Below, piece after piece: positions 57,593-64,000 of a DNA stretch of 64,000 bases (positions are counted from its first letter, which is position 1; the number at the start of each line of letters is the position of its first letter). The stretch lies in contig NZ_CP029684.2 of assembly GCF_004102045.2 (NCBI RefSeq), positions 930,001 to 994,000 on the forward strand. Direction: 5' to 3'. The translations under genes were made by a program, and so were the position numbers. This stretch comes from Oenococcus sicerae. Its GTDB lineage: Bacteria > Bacillota > Bacilli > Lactobacillales > Lactobacillaceae. The notes under the pieces were generated by a model. The model was not told the DNA's origin. It saw only the letters and a list, made by a program, of their open reading frames with translations, and did no database searches.

Positions 57593-57602
57593 TGAAGGAT
57601 TA

Positions 57603-58298
57603 ATGGATACTATTCAAAAGGCTATAAATAAAGATTTCGGAATCAGATTTTCGAATGAAAAACTGTTGCTTGAGGCTTTTACTCAAGGCAACTATTTAAA
57701 TGAGCACCCGGAAGAAACCGGGCATGATTATCAACGCTTAGAATTTTTAGGCGATTCAGTCATGCAATTGATCGTGGCTGACTATTTGTTCACACGCTAC
57801 CCGGATTGGGAAGAGGGTCAGTTGACTGAGATGAGAATTGCAATGGTACAGAGCAAGTCTTTCTCTCATTTCGCACGATTGGCTCATTTTGACCGTTATA
57901 TTCGTCTTGGCAAGGGAGAGGAACTATCTGGTGCTCGTAACCGCGATGGTCTCTTAGAGGATATTTGGGAGGCATTCGTAGGTGCTCTCTACAAAGACCA
58001 AGGCCCCAAAGCTGTTTATGATTTTCTTGATCAGACGATCTTTCCAGCCATTGATGAGGGTTTTTTTGAAGAATTTATCGATTATAAGTCTAAATTGCAG
58101 GAATTATTGCAACAGGCTGGTTCGGTCAATATTGATTATGAGGTTGAAAAAGAAGATCTTTCTGATCCGCAAAGACCCCGTTTTGATGTAACTGTGTTCG
58201 TAGATAAAAAAGCGATCGGATCCGGTTCAGGGCGGTCGATCAAATTGGCTGAAAAAAGAGCGGCAAAAAGAGCTTACCAGGATGTTGTTCCTCGATGA
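57603..58298 (+). CDS. rnc: Ribonuclease III
   Basis: The 231-residue enzyme cuts double-stranded RNA in rRNA maturation and mRNA decay. It has the signature RLEFLGDSVMQLIVADYLF, the acidic residues of the second active-site helix (LLEDIWEAFVGALYKDQG) and a C-terminal dsRBD (YKSKLQELLQQ ... GSGRSIKLAEKRAAKRA). I start at 57603; an ATG at 57570 lies in the hairpin. It overlaps smc by 4 bases, the conserved rnc-smc-ftsY order. Confidence 0.95.
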   Translation: MDTIQKAINKDFGIRFSNEKLLLEAFTQGNYLNEHPEETGHDYQRLEFLGDSVMQLIVADYLFTRYPDWEEGQLTEMRIAMVQSKSFSHFARLAHFDRYIRLGKGEELSGARNRDGLLEDIWEAFVGALYKDQGPKAVYDFLDQTIFPAIDEGFFEEFIDYKSKLQELLQQAGSVNIDYEVEKEDLSDPQRPRFDVTVFVDKKAIGSGSGRSIKLAEKRAAKRAYQDVVPR

Positions 58299-61200
58299 AA
58301 CTCAAGTCGCTGGAAATTCATGGTTTTAAATCATTCGCTGATAAAACAGTTATTGATTTTATGCCGGGGATGACTGGAATCGTTGGACCGAATGGTTCTG
58401 GAAAATCAAACATCATCGAAGCGATCCGCTGGGTCATGGGCGAACAGTCTGCCAAGGGTCTGCGCGGCAACACGATGGCTGATGTCATTTTTGGTGGTGC
58501 AAAAAATCGATCTGCCTTAGGCCGTGCTTCTGTGACGATGACAATTGACAACAGTGATCATTATCTGCACTCAGCTTTTGATGAACTGCAGGTATCGCGT
58601 CGCTTATATCGAAATGGCGATGCTGAATATTTAATTAATGGTGTAAAGTCTCGTTTAAAAGACATTACAGATCTGTTTGTTGATACGGGTCTTGGCCGCG
58701 AGTCTTTTTCGATCATTAACCAAGGCAAAGTAGAGGCGATTTTTAACGCTAAAGCCGAAGATCGACGAGCGATTATCGAAGATGTGGCCGGTGTTTTTAA
58801 ATATAAACAAAATAAGATCAAGAGCCAAAATGAGTTAGCTCAAACGCAGGCGAATTTGGATCGTTTGCTAGATATTATTAAAGAAATAGCAGATCGCTTG
58901 CAGCCTTTGGAAAGTCAAGCGGCTGAAGCCCAACAATTTTTGTCTCTGCGCGGTCAATTTGACCAATTGAATTTGGTGAAACTCGGCAGATCAAAAAAAG
59001 AGTTAGTAGCAAATGAACAAGCTGCTTCGTCACAGCTTGTTGAGTTTCAAAATCATATCAAGCAGACCGAGACAAGCTTAAATGATGCCGGTTTGCAGCA
59101 AAATCAAGCAAATGATCAGTCGAATCAGCTGGATCTGCAATTATCCGATCTGAATCATACTATCGAGCTGTTGACGCAAAAATATGAGCACGTCCTTGGC
59201 GAAAATAATTTGCGCAAACAGAAAAGGGAATCTCTGCAAAATGATTTGCAGCGTCTGACAACTGAAGGGAAACAGCTGAATCAACAGCTGGTTCAACTGA
59301 CCGATAGACTGTCAGCATTGGATCAACAAGTCAAGACCGGCCGGCAAAAACGATCTGAATCAGAAAAGGCCGTTAAAGCCGTCACGGATCAATTAGCCAA
59401 GGATGGCCAATTAAGCAGACAAGATCAATTGTCTGACTTGCGGAATCGTTACGTACAGTCGATGCAGGATGCAGCTTCGGTGTCCAACCAGCTGTTAAAT
59501 TTAGATAAAGAAAAAATCCGTCATGATGCTCGTTTAAAATCATTGAATAATGATGCCAGCCAATTACAGCAGCATCTTTTAGATAAAAAGGCGCTTTTGA
59601 CAAAGGCGGCAAATGCCAGTACTGAAAAGACCGATGCAAGTCAGCTTGAACAGCACGCACAGCAGTCTCAAAGCCAGTTAAATGCTAAAAAAACTCAGCT
59701 TTCAACTTTTGAGCAGCAGCGTTCAAGTCTTGTGATGCGGTATAACCAAGTTCAAATACGTTTGGAATCCTTGCAAAACGCAAATGAAAATCTAGATCTG
59801 TTTGTTGGCGTTCGAAATTTGTTGGCTAATCGTCAACAGTTTACCGGACTTTTTGGAACTGTTGCTGAACTCATCAAAGTGGCGCCGGAATATGCTTTGG
59901 CAATCGAGACAGCGCTGGGTGCAGGCTTGCAGAATATCGTTGTGGATAAGCAATCAACAGCGAAACAAGCGATTGATTTTTTGACGCAGCGGCGCTTGGG
60001 CCGTGTCACTTTTCTACCAGTGGAATCGATCAAGATGCGTTTTCTATCGGCGAATATTCGCTCGCAATTAACAGCTGAACAGGACTATGTTGACATTGCG
60101 GCTTCATTAGTCAAAAGCGAGGTCCAATATCGCGATATCGTTGAAAATCTTTTAGGCACAACGATCATTACCAAAACTTTGGATGCTGCCTTTAAAATTT
60201 CAAAGATGCTGAATCAGCACTATCGTGTGGTCACGATCGACGGGCATATTGTCAATGCCGGAGGCTCGATTACTGGCGGTGCTAATCGGCATCAGAGTGG
60301 GCTGTTATCTAAGCGGGCTGAATTAGATCGACTGACTGGCGAATTTGATGATTTAAAAGATCGGGGCAGTAAAGCAAATCAACTAATTACTGATTTGCAA
60401 AATGAGATCGTAGCCGATGAACGTGAATTCGTCAGCTTAAGAAATACGATCGTTGCTAAAAAAGAGGCTTTTCAATTACAAGCTGGCGGGCAGAAAATTG
60501 CTGAAGATGCTTTAGTTCAAACTGAAAAACAGCTAAAAGCCAATCAGATAGAAATTGCTGAGTTGGTTAGCAATGCGGCTGATGCGGCCAAACTCAGACG
60601 CGATTTAGCCGCTAAGTTTGGCAATCTGCAAAATAAAAATGATGACTTAGCAGCTCAAATCAATTTGCTGGAAACCAGTTTGGCAGATGAACAATCTACT
60701 GCTCACGAACAGAACCATCAACTGCTTTTGGCTCGAGAGAAGCTGGCTGCGGTGAAAGTTCAATTGCAGGCCGATGAAAAAAATGCGGCTGAGTTAGAAC
60801 TAGCAAAAAATAAGTTAGATGAAAATCTGCTTCAGAATCAAAAACAACTATCTGCCTTAAATGATCGTCTCAAAGAAAATGACGCACTTGTGCTTGCAAA
60901 TGCTGCTGCTGATGATATTGCTGGTCAATTAGGGTCGGCGAATGAAAAACGCGATCAGCTGACCAAGAATCGTCAGACAGTCAGCGGTAAAAAAATTTTA
61001 TTGCAAAAACAGATCGATCAGCTGCAACTGACTTTACGCCAATTACTGGATAGTAAAAACCACGTTGATACAAAACTAGCTGCTATTCAAAGTCATTTGA
61101 GTGAATTAGAACAAGACCTGATCGATTTAGGCCGACCAAACTTTTCGCAATTGGATTTATTGCAAGCAGAACCTTTATCGGCCATCAGCAGCCGTTTGGC

Positions 61201-61849
61201 CAAATTAAAAGCTGAATTATCGAAACATAATGCTGTTAATTTGGCCGCGATCGATGAATTGAAAACTGTTCAGGAACGTTATGATTTTCTGACTGGTCAG
61301 CGTGATGACTTAGTGGCGGCTTCGGCGAATCTGCAAACTGCGATGAAGCAGATGGATCAAGAGGTCGTGACGAGATTCAAACGGACCTTTGATGCTGTGG
61401 CAGAGAAGTTCAAAAAGACCTTTTCTGATTTATTTGCTGGCGGCCAAGCTAGTCTGGAATTAAGCGATCCAAAAAATCTGTTGACCAGCGGTATTGAGAT
61501 CAAGGTTCAGCCGCCTGGAAAGAAGTTACAGCGCTTGTCCTTGCTGTCGGGCGGGGAAAAGGCTTTAACTGCTATTGCGCTGCTGCTGGCAATTTTGCTG
61601 GTCCATCCGGTACCTTTTGCCATTTTAGATGAGACTGAAGCGGCTTTAGATGAATCGAATGTGGATAGTTTTGGTCGTTTTCTCCGAGATTTTGGTGCAA
61701 ACACGCAATTTATCGTCATTACGCATCGTCAAGGAACCATGCGTTATGCGAATGTTTTGTACGGTGTCACTATGCAGGAACCAGGCGTTTCGACGATGGT
61801 CTCGGTTGATTTGGAAAAGGCGGGTAAAAGCTTGGAGGGTGCAAAATGA
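58295..61849 (+). CDS. smc: Chromosome segregation protein SMC
   Basis: The 1184-residue ATPase organises the chromosome with ScpA and ScpB. It has Walker A GPNGSGKSN near residue 32, two long coiled coils (about 170-500 and 670-1000), a hinge (about 510-660, with GLFGTVAEL and TGGANR) and the C-terminal signature LSGGEKALTAIALLLAI with Walker B ILDETEAALDESN. Length is standard. ftsY overlaps its end by 4 bases. Confidence 0.97.
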   Translation: MKLKSLEIHGFKSFADKTVIDFMPGMTGIVGPNGSGKSNIIEAIRWVMGEQSAKGLRGNTMADVIFGGAKNRSALGRASVTMTIDNSDHYLHSAFDELQVSRRLYRNGDAEYLINGVKSRLKDITDLFVDTGLGRESFSIINQGKVEAIFNAKAEDRRAIIEDVAGVFKYKQNKIKSQNELAQTQANLDRLLDIIKEIADRLQPLESQAAEAQQFLSLRGQFDQLNLVKLGRSKKELVANEQAASSQLVEFQNHIKQTETSLNDAGLQQNQANDQSNQLDLQLSDLNHTIELLTQKYEHVLGENNLRKQKRESLQNDLQRLTTEGKQLNQQLVQLTDRLSALDQQVKTGRQKRSESEKAVKAVTDQLAKDGQLSRQDQLSDLRNRYVQSMQDAASVSNQLLNLDKEKIRHDARLKSLNNDASQLQQHLLDKKALLTKAANASTEKTDASQLEQHAQQSQSQLNAKKTQLSTFEQQRSSLVMRYNQVQIRLESLQNANENLDLFVGVRNLLANRQQFTGLFGTVAELIKVAPEYALAIETALGAGLQNIVVDKQSTAKQAIDFLTQRRLGRVTFLPVESIKMRFLSANIRSQLTAEQDYVDIAASLVKSEVQYRDIVENLLGTTIITKTLDAAFKISKMLNQHYRVVTIDGHIVNAGGSITGGANRHQSGLLSKRAELDRLTGEFDDLKDRGSKANQLITDLQNEIVADEREFVSLRNTIVAKKEAFQLQAGGQKIAEDALVQTEKQLKANQIEIAELVSNAADAAKLRRDLAAKFGNLQNKNDDLAAQINLLETSLADEQSTAHEQNHQLLLAREKLAAVKVQLQADEKNAAELELAKNKLDENLLQNQKQLSALNDRLKENDALVLANAAADDIAGQLGSANEKRDQLTKNRQTVSGKKILLQKQIDQLQLTLRQLLDSKNHVDTKLAAIQSHLSELEQDLIDLGRPNFSQLDLLQAEPLSAISSRLAKLKAELSKHNAVNLAAIDELKTVQERYDFLTGQRDDLVAASANLQTAMKQMDQEVVTRFKRTFDAVAEKFKKTFSDLFAGGQASLELSDPKNLLTSGIEIKVQPPGKKLQRLSLLSGGEKALTAIALLLAILLVHPVPFAILDETEAALDESNVDSFGRFLRDFGANTQFIVITHRQGTMRYANVLYGVTMQEPGVSTMVSVDLEKAGKSLEGAK

Positions 61850-62952
61850 GTTTGTTTGACCGTTTGCGTGGACGAAAAAAAACTGAAGAAAGGGATAAAA
61901 AATCCTTTTTTGGCAAGGTCAAAGATAGTTTTGCGCCGCTGCCATTAGACGATGACGAGCAAACTGCCAAGAAGATTGAGGCAGCTAGCGAAAAGACGCC
62001 AATTGAGGCCGATCAGCTGCAAGAATCAACCAGTTATGAGACAGGATTAACGAAGACACGGTCGAGTTTTTCTGAAAAATTTCAACTGCTGATGGCCAAT
62101 TTTCGCGCAGTTGATGAGAATTTCTTTGATGAGTTGGAGGAGACCTTGATCGCAGCTGATGTCGGGTTCGATATGGCTTTGAAGATTTCTGACGAGCTCC
62201 AAGATGAAGTCCGCTTAACAAATGCCAAGAGTAAAAAAGAGGTCCAAAACACGATCATTGAAAAACTCGTCGATGTGTATGACCGCGCCGGTAACGGTGA
62301 AGACAATACGATGCATTTTGCACAAACAGTTCAGCCATCGATTTTTTTGCTGGTTGGTGTTAACGGTGTCGGCAAGACGACCACAATTGGTAAAATGGCT
62401 GATTTTTATAAGAAACAAGGCAAAAAAGTCCTACTGGCTGCTGCCGATACCTTTCGTGCTGGTGCAACTGAACAATTGGTTGAATGGGCTAAACGTGACC
62501 AAGTGGATATTGTGACCGGCAAAGGCAGCTCTGATCCAGCAGCAGTTGTGTTTGATGGTGTTAAAAAGGCCATTGATGGCGATTATGATATTTTGTTTGT
62601 TGATACAGCCGGTCGCTTGCAAAATAACGAGAATCTGATGCGTGAATTGGAAAAGATGAAAAAAATTATTACGCGTCAGCTGCCAACTGCACCGCAGGAA
62701 GTTTTGCTGGTTTTAGATGCGACGACTGGCCAAAATGCGCTCCAGCAGGCACGCTTGTTTAAGGATTCGACCGATGTAACAGGACTCGTGTTGACTAAAC
62801 TAGATGGTACAGCCAAAGGAGGCATTGTTTTGGCGATCAGACAAGAACTCCATTTACCCGTTAAATGGGTCGGTTTAGGCGAAAAGGTCACCGATCTTGC
62901 TCCTTTTAACGCCGACCAATTTGTATATGGACTATTTAAGGACCTGATTTAA
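61846..62952 (+). CDS. ftsY: Signal recognition particle receptor FtsY
   Basis: The 368-residue protein has a short charged A region (1-70), an N domain and a GTPase domain with GVNGVGKTTTIGKMA, DTAGRLQNNENLM and TKLDGTAKGG. It docks SRP-ribosome complexes at the membrane. Gene order smc-ftsY-ylxM-ffh joins the whole SRP pathway in one transcription unit. Confidence 0.97.
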   Translation: MSLFDRLRGRKKTEERDKKSFFGKVKDSFAPLPLDDDEQTAKKIEAASEKTPIEADQLQESTSYETGLTKTRSSFSEKFQLLMANFRAVDENFFDELEETLIAADVGFDMALKISDELQDEVRLTNAKSKKEVQNTIIEKLVDVYDRAGNGEDNTMHFAQTVQPSIFLLVGVNGVGKTTTIGKMADFYKKQGKKVLLAAADTFRAGATEQLVEWAKRDQVDIVTGKGSSDPAAVVFDGVKKAIDGDYDILFVDTAGRLQNNENLMRELEKMKKIITRQLPTAPQEVLLVLDATTGQNALQQARLFKDSTDVTGLVLTKLDGTAKGGIVLAIRQELHLPVKWVGLGEKVTDLAPFNADQFVYGLFKDLI

Positions 62953-63267
62953 TTGGAATTAGCTGAAAAACAATTTTCAACAGAACTATTTGGTTTTTAT
63001 GGCATCCTCTTGTCTGAAAAACAGCAGTATTATTTGCAGGCCTTATTAGCTGATGATTTGGGTATTTCGGAAATTGCTGAAAATGAGGCTGTGAGTCGCC
63101 AAGCTATTTCTGATCAAATCAAACATGCCTTGGAAAGTTTGACTGAATTTGAATCTAAACTCCATTTACGCGAAAATTATCTTGTACGAAGGAAAATCGA
63201 GGATCGTTTGGCAACTAAATTCGACCCAAAATTGTTACATAAACTAATTGATTTGGAAGAAAAATAA
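62953..63267 (+). CDS. ylxM: YlxM/p13 family SRP-associated helix-turn-helix protein
   Basis: The 104-residue protein has a sigma-70 region 4-like helix-turn-helix (GISEIAENEAVSRQAISDQIKHALESL) and is the YlxM family member always near ffh. In streptococci YlxM modulates SRP GTPase activity. The start is TTG directly after the ftsY stop codon. Its stop codon overlaps the ffh ATG by 1 base. Confidence 0.92.
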   Translation: MELAEKQFSTELFGFYGILLSEKQQYYLQALLADDLGISEIAENEAVSRQAISDQIKHALESLTEFESKLHLRENYLVRRKIEDRLATKFDPKLLHKLIDLEEK

Positions 63268-64000
63268 TGGCATTTGAAAATCTTACATCCAGAATCCAAA
63301 CAGCAATGAAAACAATGTCCGGCAAGGGAAAAGTTTCCGAAGCTGATCTTGATGAGACCTTACGAGAAATTCGTTTGGCTTTACTTGAGGCTGATGTTAA
63401 TTTAAAGACAGCGCGTAATTTTATTAAGCAGCTCAGAGAAAAAGCCCTGGGTGCCAAAGTCCTCGAAGGGTTGAATCCATCAGAACAAGTTATTAAGATC
63501 GTTAACGATCAGTTGACTGAAATGATGGGCGAAAAGGCGGTCCCTTTAAATAAGTCAACTAAAATTCCGACAGTTATCATGATGGCTGGATTGCAAGGCG
63601 CCGGGAAAACAACAACTGTTGCCAAATTAGCTAATAAATTAAAGTCTGAAAGCAATGCACGTCCTTTATTGATCGCAGCTGATGTGTATCGCCCAGCTGC
63701 CATCGAACAGTTAAAGGTACTTGGGCAGCAGTTGTCGATCCCTGTTTTTGACGAGGGCACTGATAATGATCCGCGAAAGATCGTTCAAGATGGTTTAGCT
63801 CAGGCAGATGAAAATAAAAATGACTATGTTTTTATCGATACAGCCGGACGTTTGCAAATTGATGAAGTCTTGATGCAGGAATTAAAGGATATCGAAAAGA
63901 TCGCTCATCCTGACGAGATCCTGCTGACAGTTGATGCGATGACTGGACAAAATGCCACGGAGACAGCTCAGGGTTTCAATGATGCTTTGGGTATTACAGG
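63267..64000 (+). CDS. ffh: Signal recognition particle protein Ffh, 5' part
   Basis: The first 244 codons are visible; the gene runs past the window end. It has the N domain and the G domain with Walker A GLQGAGKTTTVAKLA, DVYRPAAIEQL, and IDTAGRLQIDEVL. The methionine-rich M domain that binds SRP RNA and signal peptides lies outside. It binds signal sequences of nascent chains and meets FtsY, encoded two genes upstream. Confidence 0.97.
   Translation, partial: MAFENLTSRIQTAMKTMSGKGKVSEADLDETLREIRLALLEADVNLKTARNFIKQLREKALGAKVLEGLNPSEQVIKIVNDQLTEMMGEKAVPLNKSTKIPTVIMMAGLQGAGKTTTVAKLANKLKSESNARPLLIAADVYRPAAIEQLKVLGQQLSIPVFDEGTDNDPRKIVQDGLAQADENKNDYVFIDTAGRLQIDEVLMQELKDIEKIAHPDEILLTVDAMTGQNATETAQGFNDALGIT

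Overview
The window is chromosomal DNA of a Gram-positive lactic acid bacterium. Gene order (pcrA-ligA-camS, rimP-nusA-ylxR-ylxQ-infB-rbfA, recG-plsX-acpP-x-rnc-smc-ftsY-ylxM-ffh), low-to-moderate GC, a D-lactate dehydrogenase and the protein sequences point to Lactobacillales, most likely the Leuconostoc/Oenococcus branch. The genus is an inference, since no rRNA is present. I see no phage, insertion sequence, CRISPR array, toxin-antitoxin pair or restriction system; this is core and light-accessory chromosome.

Layout. 1-6 kb: the end of a phosphohexomutase, an ammonium channel, a cysteine hydrolase and a three-gene proton-translocating transhydrogenase operon with a good cre site at its start. 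6-12 kb: uvrB and uvrA, separated by an SDR gene, with an exact Gram-positive SOS box before uvrA. 12-19 kb: a UraA-type permease behind a leader terminator, a HAD phosphatase, an atypical Nramp-family transporter, and a LysR regulator divergent from two oxidoreductase genes. 19-29 kb: tRNA-Arg, gap, secG, a TetR/MMPL pair, ProX-like deacylase, GtrA protein, a degenerate GH25 protein, a Gfo/Idh/MocA oxidoreductase, a second tRNA-Arg and ldhD. 29-42 kb: muramidase, pcrA-ligA-camS, the rimP-nusA-infB-rbfA translation/transcription operon behind an attenuator-like leader, and an LCP cell-wall ligase. 42-51 kb: a degenerate PAP2 protein, deoxynucleoside kinase, an ABC exporter, serS, an SDR, an esterase, tRNA-Thr, brnQ and tRNA-Leu. 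51-64 kb: rpmB, yloU-fakA, and the recG to ffh operon, cut by the window end.

The most interesting signals are regulatory. (1) On the minus strand, a 19-codon leader peptide with 8 of 9 consecutive Val/Ile/Leu codons lies between a near-consensus promoter and an intrinsic terminator in front of the branched-chain amino acid transporter brnQ. This has every part of a ribosome-stalling attenuator. (2) At least ten genes have a TATAAT-like -10 box only 6-10 nt before the start codon and no Shine-Dalgarno sequence, so they look leaderless. They include uvrB, uvrA, secG, pcrA, serS, recG and rnc. (3) Two more promoter-terminator-gene leaders precede the UraA-type permease and rimP-nusA. (4) Several proteins keep their family fold but have lost catalytic residues (GH25-like, PAP2-like), and one membrane protein between acpP and rnc ends in a small SAP/HeH-like helical domain.
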